A stretch of DNA of 64,000 nucleotides, from positions 136,941-200,940 of the forward strand of contig CATWDJ010000002.1 in assembly GCA_958349535.1 (NCBI GenBank), written 5' to 3'. Shown piece by piece: positions 9,901-17,184 of this stretch. Below the pieces are notes generated by a model. The model did no database searches. It saw only the letters and a program-made list of their open reading frames with translations, and was not told where the DNA came from. Both the position numbers and the translations under genes were made by a program. Position 1 is the first letter of the stretch, and every line of letters starts with the position of its first letter. This stretch comes from Maccoyibacter sp900556645. Its GTDB lineage: Bacteria; Bacillota; Clostridia; Lachnospirales; Lachnospiraceae.

Positions 9901-11467
9901 TGAAATCACTACGATTGGTGGTTATGATTTCAGCCGACAATATGCCACCAGTGCAGAGAACTTTTATAAAAAATATTTGGAAGATTATGATATGCTGATT
10001 ATTGGTTTTGCAGATAAGTATTATGATTTGGAAAATACCTATAACGGAATCGATGCCATTAAGCTCTTTATCAATTCGGGAAAAAGTGTGCTGTTTTCGC
10101 ATGATACAACTTCTTACATCAATGTACCGGAGAGTAAGACCTACGAAGATATCCACTTAGCAGGATTTAGTGATGATTTAACAGCGATTCATGAGTGGGG
10201 TTATGATATGAACCAGACATTCCGGGATATTCTGGGAATGGATCGTTATGGAGTTGCTTCCAGTACCAATGATGTCTTATCGGCACAGCAGGATTTGTTG
10301 AGACAGGGACAGCATTTGACCGTTGATAAGGACCATGCAGATGCAGAGGGAAACCGAGCGGCTGCGGTAAACAAGTGTAAAAACACAAAAGACAGCAATA
10401 AAATGGTGTATTTTACCACCAGAGGTATGACGGAGGGAAGTTTAAGCAGTAACCGTGACATTGCCTATGCTGCTAATACCTATGATGCATCTACCGGAAC
10501 GGCACAGGCATATGGACAGACCCAGGGATATACCAATGGCATCTTAAATCAACAATTAGTAACAGATACGAAATATCTGGATGCCTTTGGAAATAAACAA
10601 CAGAAGACCAATCTAAAGAGCAGCCTGTCAGTTACCGGAAGTAATGCGTCAGGAATTGCCAAGACAGAGGTAACGTCTGTCAATGAGGGATTGATTACCC
10701 ATTTTCCATATGAGATAGGCAGTCAGTTTACTTCGGCTACGACCCATTATCAGTATTATCAGTTGAATCTGGATCAGGATGATGACGGAGACGGAGAGGG
10801 CGATATGGTGGTATGGTACTGTATGTCCGGTTCCTCCGATGCCAATGCAAACAAGGTTTATGGAAGCCTTCCAAATGATGCCCGTAACAATTATTATATT
10901 TATAACATAGGAAATGTAACCTATACCGGAATGGGACACACCAGCTTGAATCATTCAGGAAAAGACCTTGAGACAAAATTGTTTATCAATACCATGGTGG
11001 CAGCCTATAAGGCAGGAGTGGAGCCTCCGACGATAAAAATTTTGGAATCGGCAGAAAAGACTTCCGGTGAGAAAAAATATGAATATATTACCTATGATAA
11101 TGCAGCTAATGGTGCTTTGACGGGGGATGTTTCTTTCTACTTTACCATAACAGACCCGAATCTGACTTCCGCACAAAAGAATCTTACGGTGGACTTTTCT
11201 TATAATCAGGGAAGTGCAGATGTGGCAATTGACCCGGCACAGGTGGAGGTTAGGGATGTTACCACCAATACACCGGTTTCCGGTAGTTATACAGAGGGGC
11301 ATGTTTATTATGCAACCATCCGTGGTATGGAAAGTTTGATACAGCAGGAGGACCTTCAGATAAAAGCTACGGTGCATTGTTCCTTCAATTATTACGGAAA
11401 GGTGGAAGAACATACTGCAACGGCGGGACTTACGGTTGTGAAATCTGAGTTATTTAACCTGAATTAG
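6968..11467 (+). CDS. Giant membrane-anchored extracellular protein, DUF5057-like
   Basis: A 1499-residue protein; starts at 6968 or 6980 are both possible, and neither has a strong ribosome binding site. The 5' end overlaps the pilin stop, so it belongs to the pilus operon. Residues about 17-40 form a signal anchor. Three related modules follow, each with an opening strand (FRILEV at 65, FHVLEI at 486, VRVLQI at 938) and a later strand pair (FEVTTIT...NVDMLYL, IITITTM...NYDLIYIG, FEITTIG...DYDMLIIG). This is a Rossmann/GATase-like pattern. A calcium-loop-like DLNADGKF occurs at about 843. The C-terminus (about 1350-1499) is beta-rich. The FRILEVVPDG opening matches my memory of DUF5057 proteins of Clostridia. 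Function is unknown; pilus association is inferred from position. Confidence 0.75.
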   Translation: MVVNMTGKLGKTKKKTIKIVSIVLAAALLVGGIGGYCLFSVKAQGILTGLESKVSQKVAGNEAFRILEVVPDGSRGEIGNLVKGQEADFLQDRMDDYLSQNPGLTNSKAVREDYINNELRGKLAAYCGDNLPFSGNAYYYHETYFLKAWENTADYQVMTFSSEHYETVTLKGSYELVSGQDGNYMPNFSKVQASDTGSYKVTFSTEERTDTTEELYHQTYVIKIEGGQTVYEAKTPSGGETAYYIRECTYVGTGSAEGKYNPVLDTLKPYCYVAEGGVYQFVPDDSQSEQTVEIGKVFYQGGMTNNDWFRTKILASANSSRLQFEVTTITESELASYDLSNVDMLYLCSDTTGGGLNYTNPQNVWNRVKSLVDAKVPCVLDAQTGIQQYCGDYATGYSNQNDFVQGSLYIMQTKANEWEGRKPIYHNLLTKLGNTDGVGEVSSFIKSENTMRSGEDRLSEDITRLFLLQYIIDYSQQRNVGTKESFHVLEIQPTKSAMADTQGFQLTKEKVAEWAGIPEDQQDIITITTMSAAEFVGKTEDLNKNYDLIYIGACIDDFNTTGSGSSKSTVYNDTRMNGLIYSHTGDYVVGKRDIIGILDVDYAAAYEHQDYTPKPYAKLKNSYIYNNGGSALTGYYNYGEYRTDYTGGVLTQRLENVSLWMYYNFGERIGSGKSVVADLMVYRYSGNDITKTKTSDLMEYVQANYPVVVSDALYQTDSNGNKTVNTAAVDNTSYLYEFLEQVKGNENIFSVQQAERTGSAIRTYLNLPKPEIQYFDVDNPTDSVKYEGISTEAGNSFEDVSKMKIDTRGGSQTGVYTARVGFTLNSLVDSSESTTYTPDFYIDLNADGKFLESGNGDSSEKLDCLIYNYDTGEEAPKDSMGNYQLSSQVRYVLEREIPSSYLGVLMWKLEMKQSANPYVRTSDIQYTKVDGIGKTETVRVLQIYSQNSSSNNTIINLQNETRIKEYLRDVESKTGLKFEITTIGGYDFSRQYATSAENFYKKYLEDYDMLIIGFADKYYDLENTYNGIDAIKLFINSGKSVLFSHDTTSYINVPESKTYEDIHLAGFSDDLTAIHEWGYDMNQTFRDILGMDRYGVASSTNDVLSAQQDLLRQGQHLTVDKDHADAEGNRAAAVNKCKNTKDSNKMVYFTTRGMTEGSLSSNRDIAYAANTYDASTGTAQAYGQTQGYTNGILNQQLVTDTKYLDAFGNKQQKTNLKSSLSVTGSNASGIAKTEVTSVNEGLITHFPYEIGSQFTSATTHYQYYQLNLDQDDDGDGEGDMVVWYCMSGSSDANANKVYGSLPNDARNNYYIYNIGNVTYTGMGHTSLNHSGKDLETKLFINTMVAAYKAGVEPPTIKILESAEKTSGEKKYEYITYDNAANGALTGDVSFYFTITDPNLTSAQKNLTVDFSYNQGSADVAIDPAQVEVRDVTTNTPVSGSYTEGHVYYATIRGMESLIQQEDLQIKATVHCSFNYYGKVEEHTATAGLTVVKSELFNLN

Positions 11468-11520
11468 TAATGACAAATAATTAACAATTATTAAATCTTT
11501 CTAAAAAATAAATAGCTTTG

Positions 11521-11549
11521 TTGACACACTATTTTCCAGGATGTAACAT
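11521..11549 (+). promoter_or_regulatory. Sigma-A promoter for the 11598-13267 operon
   Basis: TTGACA (11521-11526), a 17-base spacer, then TAACAT (11544-11549). It lies 48 bases before the zinc-ribbon gene and after the pilus operon. An AT-rich weak inverted repeat just upstream (AATAATT...AATTATT, about 11476-11493) may end pilus transcripts but has no strong stem. Confidence 0.65.
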
Positions 11550-11597
11550 ATTCCTTGATAATAAACGAAAAAGCGATGCAGGAGGAACTGATACAAT

Positions 11598-11999
11598 ATG
11601 AGAATGCGTGAGAGAATGCAGGGCTTTATGGCGGGGAGATATGGGACAGACCAGTTGTCAAAGTTGATTCTTTGGATTTCTCTGGCATGTCTGGCGGTGT
11701 CCATGTTTACAAGACTGAACGTATTTTATATTCTGGGTCTTGTTCTTCTGATATATACTTATTACCGTATGTTTTCCAGAAATGTGGCGAAACGGTATGC
11801 GGAGAACCAGAAATATCTGAACTGGCGTTACGGTTTTGCCGTAAGAAGAAACAAAAGGAAAGTACACTGGGAACAGAGAAAGATTTACCGTTTTTATAAA
11901 TGTCCGCAATGCAGACAGAAGGTAAGAGTTCCAAAGGGAAAAGGCAAAGTGGCAATTACCTGTCCAAAATGCCGGATGGAATTCGTCAGAAAGAGCTGA
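11598..11999 (+). CDS. Small membrane protein with C-terminal zinc ribbon
   Basis: 133 residues. Two membrane helices (about 22-37 and 42-57) form a hairpin, followed by a very basic stretch and a zinc ribbon with CPQC (102-105) and CPKC (122-125) that should face the cytoplasm. The ribosome binding site is AGGAGGA. The gene heads a tight three-gene operon with DUF5685 and a J-domain protein. I do not know its function. Zinc ribbon, Hsp40-like protein and membrane hairpin together suggest a membrane-tethered chaperone or protein-handling role, which is inference. Confidence 0.8.
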   Translation: MRMRERMQGFMAGRYGTDQLSKLILWISLACLAVSMFTRLNVFYILGLVLLIYTYYRMFSRNVAKRYAENQKYLNWRYGFAVRRNKRKVHWEQRKIYRFYKCPQCRQKVRVPKGKGKVAITCPKCRMEFVRKS

Positions 12000-12015
12000 T
12001 ACGAAGGAGAAAGGT

Positions 12016-12879
12016 ATGTTTGGATATATCAATATTAACAGAGGGCAGTTATCGGAAGAAGATAAGAAGGCATATCAGGCATATTACTGTGGATTGTGTC
12101 GGAATCTGAAAAGTAACTGTGGGATGAAGGGGCAGGCACTACTTACCTATGACATGACTTTTTTGATTGTGTTGTTGACCGGTTTGTATGAACTGGAAAA
12201 TCAGAAAAAAAGATTTACCTGTGCCATCCATCCAACGAAGCGTCAATTGGCATATATCAATGAGGCTACTGATTATGCAGCAGACATGAATGTGATATTG
12301 GCATATGAGAATTTTGGGGATGATTGGCGGGATCGTCATTCTGTTCCCAAATTAGCATATATGAAGATACTGGATAAGGATTATCAGAGAATCTATTTGA
12401 AATATCCCAGACAGGTAGAGGCAATTCAGCATTACATTGAAAAACTGGAAGAGGCTGAAGAAGCAAAGGAATATAATATTGATGCAGTAGCAGGTCTTAC
12501 CGGCGAGATGCTGGGGGAGATATTTGCATGGAAGGATGATGAGTGGAGCGAGGAACTCCGGTGTTTCGGATATTATTTGGGAAAATTCATCTATTTGATG
12601 GATGCCTATGAGGATTTGGAGAAAGATACCAAAAATCATAGCTTCAATGTGCTTCGTCCAATGTACAAAAGTGACCCGGAGAATTTTGATTCTTTCTGCA
12701 AGTTGATGTTAACCAGTATGTTATCCGAATGTGCAAAATCCTTTGAGAGATTACCGATTCTCATGCATGGGGAGATTATAAGGAATATTCTTTATTCAGG
12801 AGTGTGGAGCAAATACGAATATCTTCAGTTGAAGAAAAAGAAGAAAAAGAAACAGACTACTTCATTAAGGAGACGTTAG
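12016..12879 (+). CDS. DUF5685 family protein
   Basis: 287 residues, mostly helical, no signal peptide. The N-terminal part has YYCGLCRNL (about 24-32), a CxxC motif characteristic of DUF5685 proteins, and the body has many acidic helices (WRDRHSV, LMDAYEDLEKD) reminiscent of all-alpha isoprenoid-synthase-like folds with Asp-rich stretches. The C-terminus ends in a run of lysines and arginines. It lies between the zinc-ribbon membrane protein and the J-domain protein with gaps of 16 and 1 bases. The molecular function is not known to me. Confidence 0.8.
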   Translation: MFGYININRGQLSEEDKKAYQAYYCGLCRNLKSNCGMKGQALLTYDMTFLIVLLTGLYELENQKKRFTCAIHPTKRQLAYINEATDYAADMNVILAYENFGDDWRDRHSVPKLAYMKILDKDYQRIYLKYPRQVEAIQHYIEKLEEAEEAKEYNIDAVAGLTGEMLGEIFAWKDDEWSEELRCFGYYLGKFIYLMDAYEDLEKDTKNHSFNVLRPMYKSDPENFDSFCKLMLTSMLSECAKSFERLPILMHGEIIRNILYSGVWSKYEYLQLKKKKKKKQTTSLRRR

Positions 12880-12880
12880 A

Positions 12881-13267
12881 ATGATGAATCCCTATAGTGT
12901 GCTGGGAGTCTCGCCCAGTGCCACAGAAGAGGAAATAAAAAAAGCATACCGTGCACTTAGCAGAAAATACCACCCGGATGCCAACATTAACAATCCCAAC
13001 AAGGAGCAGGCAGAAGAGAAGTTCAAAGAGGTGCAGCAGGCATATGAACAGATTATGAAAGAACGCCAGCAGGGAACCGGACAGCAATATGGCGGTTACC
13101 AAAATGGAAGTTATGGACAGAACAGTAATCCTTTTGAAAATGGTGATTTCTGGTATGAGAATATGAGAGGAAACTATGAGAGTCCATATCAGGGAACCGG
13201 AAACTGGTGTATGAGTATGTTGCTTTTAAATATGCTTTGTAACTGTTGTTGTTTAAGACCATGCTAA
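12881..13267 (+). CDS. J-domain (DnaJ-like) protein
   Basis: 128 residues. Residues about 3-63 are a complete J-domain: YSVLGVSPSATEEEIKKAYR, the HPD motif in KYHPDA, and the helix IV QAYEQI. J-domains stimulate Hsp70 (DnaK) ATPase. The rest is a Gln/Gly/Asn/Tyr-rich tail and a short hydrophobic, cysteine-rich end (LLLNMLCNCCCLRPC) that could associate with membrane or bind metal. No zinc-finger or substrate-binding domains of full DnaJ are present, so it is a specialised co-chaperone. It starts one base after the DUF5685 stop. Confidence 0.9.
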   Translation: MMNPYSVLGVSPSATEEEIKKAYRALSRKYHPDANINNPNKEQAEEKFKEVQQAYEQIMKERQQGTGQQYGGYQNGSYGQNSNPFENGDFWYENMRGNYESPYQGTGNWCMSMLLLNMLCNCCCLRPC

Positions 13268-13269
13268 TA

Positions 13270-13310
13270 TAGATGGGATAGTGGATGAATCCATATCCCA
13301 TCTACTTTTT
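13270..13310 (+). terminator. Rho-independent terminator after J-domain gene
   Basis: TAGATGGGATA (13270-13280) pairs with TATCCCATCTA (13294-13304), extended by a TGG/CCA after a bulged G, followed by CTTTTT. Confidence 0.85.
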
Positions 13311-13414
13311 AAAAAATTCTTTTTATCTAAAAAATATCATTAAATCATTTTTCTATATTAATTTTCACACATTTATTTTTACATTTTTCAATAGGTAGAC
13401 TTTTTTAAGTTCCA

Positions 13415-13443
13415 TAGACTTTCACAGAAAAACATGTTATTCT
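13415..13443 (+). promoter_or_regulatory. Possible sigma-A promoter for the coiled-coil gene
   Basis: TAGACT (13415-13420), 17 bases, TATTCT (13438-13443), 23 bases before the ATG. The -35 is weak. The surrounding 13311-13466 stretch is AT-rich and holds nothing else I can name. Confidence 0.4.
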
Positions 13444-13466
13444 AAAAAACGAAAGGGGATATTGCC

Positions 13467-14024
13467 ATGGATAATAATGAGTTATTAGTGAAATTTGCAG
13501 ATATTTTGGACCAAAAACTAGAAACGGTTCTGGACCAAAAACTAGAAACGGTTTTGGATCAAAAATTAGAAACGATTCTGGACCAAAAATTAGAAACAGT
13601 TTTGGACAGAAAATTTGAAGAGAATTTGAAACCGATACATGACCGTCTGGATGGGATAGATGAACGACTGGATAAAGTAGAAGAGCGACTGGATGGGATA
13701 GATGAACGACTGGATAAAGTAGAAGAGCGACTGGATGGGATAGATGAACGGCTGGATAAAGTAGAAGAGCGTCTGGATGGGATAGATGAACGTTTGGATA
13801 AGGTAGAAGACCGTCTGGATGGAATGGACACCAGACTGCGAAAAGTCGAGATACAGATGGAACATGAGGTGGTACCGAGGTTGCAGGTTATAGAAAACTG
13901 CTATTTAGATACATTTCAGCGATATCAACAAGGCGGAGAAGATATAGATGCCTTGAAAGAGGATATGGTGATTGTAAAAAAAGTAGTAGCAGAGCATAGT
14001 GTAAAATTAAAAAATATTTCATAA
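13467..14024 (+). CDS. Coiled-coil protein made of tandem repeats
   Basis: 185 residues with no signal peptide or membrane segment. Residues 15-46 are four copies of an octad DQKLETVL. Residues about 60-115 are heptad pairs RLDGIDE/RLDKVEE (14 residues each, four full copies plus part). A less repetitive helical end follows. Leu/Ile/Val recur in heptad spacing, so a long parallel coiled coil is expected. Similar heptad proteins occur in Clostridia without known function. A good ribosome binding site (AAAGGGG) supports translation. The DNA repeats make length variation by slippage likely. Confidence 0.8.
   Translation: MDNNELLVKFADILDQKLETVLDQKLETVLDQKLETILDQKLETVLDRKFEENLKPIHDRLDGIDERLDKVEERLDGIDERLDKVEERLDGIDERLDKVEERLDGIDERLDKVEDRLDGMDTRLRKVEIQMEHEVVPRLQVIENCYLDTFQRYQQGGEDIDALKEDMVIVKKVVAEHSVKLKNIS
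13509..13604 (+). repeat. 24-bp tandem repeat, four copies
   Basis: Four near-identical 24-base units starting at 13509, 13533, 13557 and 13581 (GACCAAAAACTAGAAACGGT plus four bases) encode DQKLETVL; a decayed fifth copy runs to 13628. Confidence 0.95.
13644..13811 (+). repeat. 42-bp tandem repeat, four copies plus part
   Basis: Units start at 13644, 13686, 13728 and 13770, with a partial fifth at 13812. Each encodes RLDGIDERLDKVEE. Differences are few and mostly silent (CGT/CGA, CTG/TTG), so the copies are recent or homogenised. Confidence 0.95.
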
Positions 14025-14057
14025 TACATAGGAAAAGTCTATTGGAATAAAAAAGAA

Positions 14058-14089
14058 AAACGGTTTTGGGAAACATCCCAAAACCGTTT
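14058..14089. terminator. Bidirectional terminator between coiled-coil gene and argG
   Basis: A 14-bp perfect stem AAACGGTTTTGGGA / TCCCAAAACCGTTT with a 4-base loop, A-rich on the left and T-containing on the right, serving converging genes. Confidence 0.85.
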
Positions 14090-14106
14090 CTGACTTTTCG
14101 GTAAAA

Positions 14107-15324
14107 TTATTTTTTCTCAGCCTCAGCCATCTTCATAGCACGGACTTTTAACGGAAGTCCGAATAAGGTAATGAAGCCTTCAGCATCGTGGTGGTCATAC
14201 AAATCTCCGGTGGTAAAGCTTGCAAGAGATTCACTGTAGAGAGAGTATGGGGAAGTAGTGCCTGCTTTGATGATATTACCTTTGTAAAGCTGGAATTTTA
14301 CTTCGCCGGTTACATATTTCTGTGTAGACTCTACAAATGCCTGAACTGCTTCACGAAGCGGTGTAAACCATTTTCCCTCGTAACAGATCTGAGCCATCTT
14401 ATTGCCCATGTCTTTCTTTACTTCCATAGTAGCACGGTCTAAAACCAGCTCCTCTAACTGCTGATGTGCTTCCATCAGAATCGTTCCGCCCGGTGTCTCG
14501 TAAACACCACGGGATTTCATACCTACTACACGGTTTTCTACAATGTCAACGATACCGATTCCGTGTTTTCCACCCAGACGGTTCAATTCACGGATAATAT
14601 CGGAAACCTTCATTTCCTTTCCGTTGACGCTCTTTGGAACTCCGGCTTCAAAGGTCATGGTTACATATTCACCTTCATCCGGTGCCTTCTGCGGGCTGAC
14701 ACCCAATACCAGCAGGTGGTCATAATTCGGCTCACATGCAGGATCCTCCAGCTCTAAACCTTCGTGGCTGATGTGCCATAAATTACGGTCACGGCTGTAG
14801 GAAGAATCAGCGGAGAATGGAAGGTCGATGCCGTGGGCTTTACAGTATTCGATTTCTGCCTCACGGGAATCCATGTTCCACTTATCATCACGCCATGCAG
14901 CGATAATCTTTAAATCAGGTGCAAGAGCCTTGATGCCTAACTCAAAACGGATCTGGTCATTTCCTTTTCCGGTGGCACCGTGACAGATAGCGGAAGCACC
15001 TTCCTTGCGGGCAATCTCTACTAATTTTTTTGCAATGCCCGGACGTGCCATAGAAGTACCTAACAAATATTTATTTTCATATACGGCACCTGCCTGCACA
15101 CAAGGAATGATGTAATCCTCACAAAATTCGTCTGTAATATCTTCTATGTATAATTTGCTTGCACCGGAGAGTTTTGCTCTTTCTTCTAATCCGTCCAGTT
15201 CTTCTTCCTGTCCGCAGTCGATACAGCAGCAAATAACCTCATAATCATAGTTTTCTTTTAACCAAGGAATGATAGCTGTGGTATCAAGTCCTCCTGAATA
15301 AGCTAAAATAACTTTTTCTTTCAT
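14107..15324 (-). CDS. argG: Argininosuccinate synthase
   Basis: The start is at 15324 (405 residues): MKEKVILAYSGGLDTT carries the PP-loop ATP pyrophosphatase motif SGGLDT at residues 10-15 and a ribosome binding site AAAGGA precedes it. The upstream in-frame extension to 15585 is AT-rich, promoter-containing sequence and is not coding. The enzyme condenses citrulline and aspartate using ATP to give argininosuccinate in arginine synthesis. Further family landmarks are GATGKGNDQIRFE and YSRDRNLWHIS. No argH or argF is in the window. It is divergent from argC and shares a regulatory region with ArgR-like boxes. Confidence 0.98.
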   Translation of the reverse strand: MKEKVILAYSGGLDTTAIIPWLKENYDYEVICCCIDCGQEEELDGLEERAKLSGASKLYIEDITDEFCEDYIIPCVQAGAVYENKYLLGTSMARPGIAKKLVEIARKEGASAICHGATGKGNDQIRFELGIKALAPDLKIIAAWRDDKWNMDSREAEIEYCKAHGIDLPFSADSSYSRDRNLWHISHEGLELEDPACEPNYDHLLVLGVSPQKAPDEGEYVTMTFEAGVPKSVNGKEMKVSDIIRELNRLGGKHGIGIVDIVENRVVGMKSRGVYETPGGTILMEAHQQLEELVLDRATMEVKKDMGNKMAQICYEGKWFTPLREAVQAFVESTQKYVTGEVKFQLYKGNIIKAGTTSPYSLYSESLASFTTGDLYDHHDAEGFITLFGLPLKVRAMKMAEAEKK

Positions 15325-15378
15325 AATTAAAACATCCTTTCTTCCGTTCGTTTTTTGCAGAAAACCTGCGTTGAAATT

Positions 15379-15407
15379 ACTATATAATAAATAATCAAAT
15401 AATGCAA
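15379..15407 (-). promoter_or_regulatory. argG promoter
   Basis: On the minus strand TTGCAT (15407-15402), 17 bases, TATAGT (15384-15379). An ArgR-box-like sequence (plus strand, about 15393-15408, ATCAAATAATGCAA) covers the -35. Confidence 0.65.
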
Positions 15408-15429
15408 GTGTAAAAATATACATATTTGT

Positions 15430-15446
15430 TAAATAAAAATGCAAAA
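15430..15446. promoter_or_regulatory. ArgR-box-like sequence
   Basis: TAAATAAAAATGCAAAA resembles the ARG box consensus (TGAATAAAAATNCA-like). It lies midway between the argG promoter and the tandem pair, about two box lengths from the latter. Confidence 0.5.
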
Positions 15447-15470
15447 TAATCGTGAAAAATAAAATAAAAT

Positions 15471-15509
15471 AAGAAATAAATTGCATAAAACGAGAATAAA
15501 TATGCATAA
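15471..15509. promoter_or_regulatory. Tandem ArgR operator (two ARG boxes)
   Basis: Two related cores, GAAATAAATTGCAT (15473-15486) and GAATAAATATGCAT (15494-15507), repeat with a 21-base period. That is an 18-bp box plus 3-bp gap, the spacing known for ArgR/AhrC hexamer operators. They lie between the argG and argC promoters. Binding is inferred; no argR gene is in the window. Confidence 0.65.
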
Positions 15510-15535
15510 AAATTAAAAAAACTGCATGAAAACCC

Positions 15536-15564
15536 TTTACGAACAGAGGAATATATACTAAACT
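15536..15564 (+). promoter_or_regulatory. argC operon promoter
   Basis: TTTACG (15536-15541), 17 bases, TAAACT (15559-15564), 56 bases before argC. Both hexamers deviate from consensus by about two bases. Confidence 0.5.
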
Positions 15565-15620
15565 AAGTATGGTTATAAATTCCAAAAGAATAATAGGAAG
15601 ATAAGAAAGAAGGAAAGTAC

Positions 15621-16673
15621 ATGATAAAAGCAGGAATTATCGGAGCCACCGGATATGCCGGAGGCGAACTGGTTCGTATCCTTTTAGGACATAAAGAAGT
15701 GGAAATTTGCTGGTATGGTTCCAGAAGCTACATTGACAAAAAATATGCAGAGGTTTACCGAAATATGTTTACCTTAGTGGAGGATACCTGTCTGGATGAC
15801 AATATAGAAGAACTGGCAAAACAGGTGGATGTTATATTTACCGCAACGCCCCAGGGATTTTTGGCAGGAGTGCTGACAGAGGATATTTTAAAGCAATGTA
15901 AGGTGATTGACCTAAGTGCGGATTACCGGATTAAGGATGTGGCAATCTACGAGGAGTGGTATGGTATTACCCATAAATCTCCGCAATTTATCGAGGAAGC
16001 GGTTTACGGCTTGTGTGAGATAAATCGGGAAAAGACGAAGCAGGCGAGACTGGTGGCAAATCCGGGATGTTATACCACCTGTTCTATTCTGACAGCTTAT
16101 CCTTTGGTAAAAGAAGGACTCATTGATACTTCCACCTTGATTGTAGATGCCAAGTCGGGAACCTCCGGAGCAGGAAGAGGTGCCAAGGTACCAAACCTTT
16201 ATTGTGAGGTAAATGAAAATATCAAAGCCTATGGAGTGGCTTCCCACAGACATACGCCGGAGATAGAGGAACAGTTGGGCTATGCCGCAGGGGAAGAAAT
16301 CCGAATTAACTTTACGCCTCATCTGGTTCCTATGAACCGGGGAATTCTGGTAACAGAATATGCCGGTCTGAAAAAGAAAAACGGCGGACTTCCTACCTAT
16401 GAGGAGATAAAGGCGGTTTACGATAAGTATTATAAAGAAGAAAAATTTATCCGGGTTCTGGAGAAGGGTGTCTGTCCGGAAACCAAATGGGTAGAGGGCA
16501 GCAACTATGTAGATGTGAATTTTGTCATAGATGAGAGAACAGGAAGAATTATTATGATGGGAGCTTTAGACAATATTGTAAAAGGAGCAGCAGGACAGGC
16601 GGTACAGAATATGAACCTTTTATTTGGCTTGCCGGAGGATACCGGATTGGAGCTTGTACCGATGTTCCCATAG
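15621..16673 (+). CDS. argC: N-acetyl-gamma-glutamyl-phosphate reductase
   Basis: 350 residues, the usual length for the long ArgC form. GATGYAGGE at residues 8-16 is the NADPH-binding loop, and the catalytic cysteine is Cys150 in NPGCYTT; the substrate-site phrase SGTSGAGR follows. It reduces N-acetylglutamyl phosphate to the semialdehyde, third step of the acetylated arginine route. The ribosome binding site is AAGGAAAG. It is the first gene of argC-GNAT-argJ-argB-argD. Confidence 0.98.
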   Translation: MIKAGIIGATGYAGGELVRILLGHKEVEICWYGSRSYIDKKYAEVYRNMFTLVEDTCLDDNIEELAKQVDVIFTATPQGFLAGVLTEDILKQCKVIDLSADYRIKDVAIYEEWYGITHKSPQFIEEAVYGLCEINREKTKQARLVANPGCYTTCSILTAYPLVKEGLIDTSTLIVDAKSGTSGAGRGAKVPNLYCEVNENIKAYGVASHRHTPEIEEQLGYAAGEEIRINFTPHLVPMNRGILVTEYAGLKKKNGGLPTYEEIKAVYDKYYKEEKFIRVLEKGVCPETKWVEGSNYVDVNFVIDERTGRIIMMGALDNIVKGAAGQAVQNMNLLFGLPEDTGLELVPMFP

Positions 16674-16688
16674 AAAAGGGAAAATAAA

Positions 16689-17144
16689 ATGGATACATAT
16701 GAAATACGGACAATGACAATGGGGGATTATGAGGAAGTATACAAGCTTTGGAATTCCATTCATGGATTTCGGGTACGAAGTCTGGACGATTCCAAAGAAG
16801 GCGTGGAGCGTTTTCTAAGGAGAAATCCCACCACCAGTGTTGTGGCAGTGAAGGACGGAGGAATCGTAGGTGCGATTCTCTGTGGTCATGACGGGAGAAG
16901 AGGATATCTCTATCATGTCTGCGTGAGGGAGAATGAGAGAAAACATGGAATCGGAAAATCCATGGCAGTTGCCTGCATGAAAGCATTGCAGGAGGAACAG
17001 ATTAACAAGGTCTGTCTCATTGCCTTTCGGAAAAATGAGGTGGGAAATGCTTTTTGGAAAAGTGTGGGCTGGACCTTCCGGGAAGATTTGAATTACTATG
17101 ATTTTACGCTGAATGAAGAGAATATTACAAATTTCATCCAGTAG
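16689..17144 (+). CDS. GNAT acetyltransferase in the arginine operon
   Basis: 151 residues, a single GNAT fold. The acetyl-CoA motif A is at about 77-91 (VCVRENERKHGIGKS, matching V-x-x-x-x-R-x-x-G-x-G), with motif B near FWKSVGWT. It sits between argC (15 bases) and argJ (40 bases). GNAT-only N-acetylglutamate synthases of similar length are known in other bacteria, so a role as the enzyme that makes N-acetylglutamate is attractive. Since ArgJ may also supply it, the GNAT could instead be a booster or act on another amine. The family is clear; the substrate is inferred. Confidence 0.85.
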   Translation: MDTYEIRTMTMGDYEEVYKLWNSIHGFRVRSLDDSKEGVERFLRRNPTTSVVAVKDGGIVGAILCGHDGRRGYLYHVCVRENERKHGIGKSMAVACMKALQEEQINKVCLIAFRKNEVGNAFWKSVGWTFREDLNYYDFTLNEENITNFIQ

Positions 17145-17184
17145 CAAAAAATAAAATCGAATGAGAAAAGAAAGAGGGATTGTG

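Noticed and set aside
13509..13811. CRISPR-like array
   Set aside because: The repeats are contiguous, without spacers, in frame and coding.
13559..13865. Minus-strand open frames rich in Ser/Arg or Phe/Ile/Tyr
   Set aside because: They are antisense shadows of the 42-bp coiled-coil repeat and have no start signals.
15325..15585. N-terminal extension of argG
   Set aside because: It covers a good promoter and ArgR-like boxes, is AT-rich, and the start at 15324 has a ribosome binding site and gives the standard protein length.
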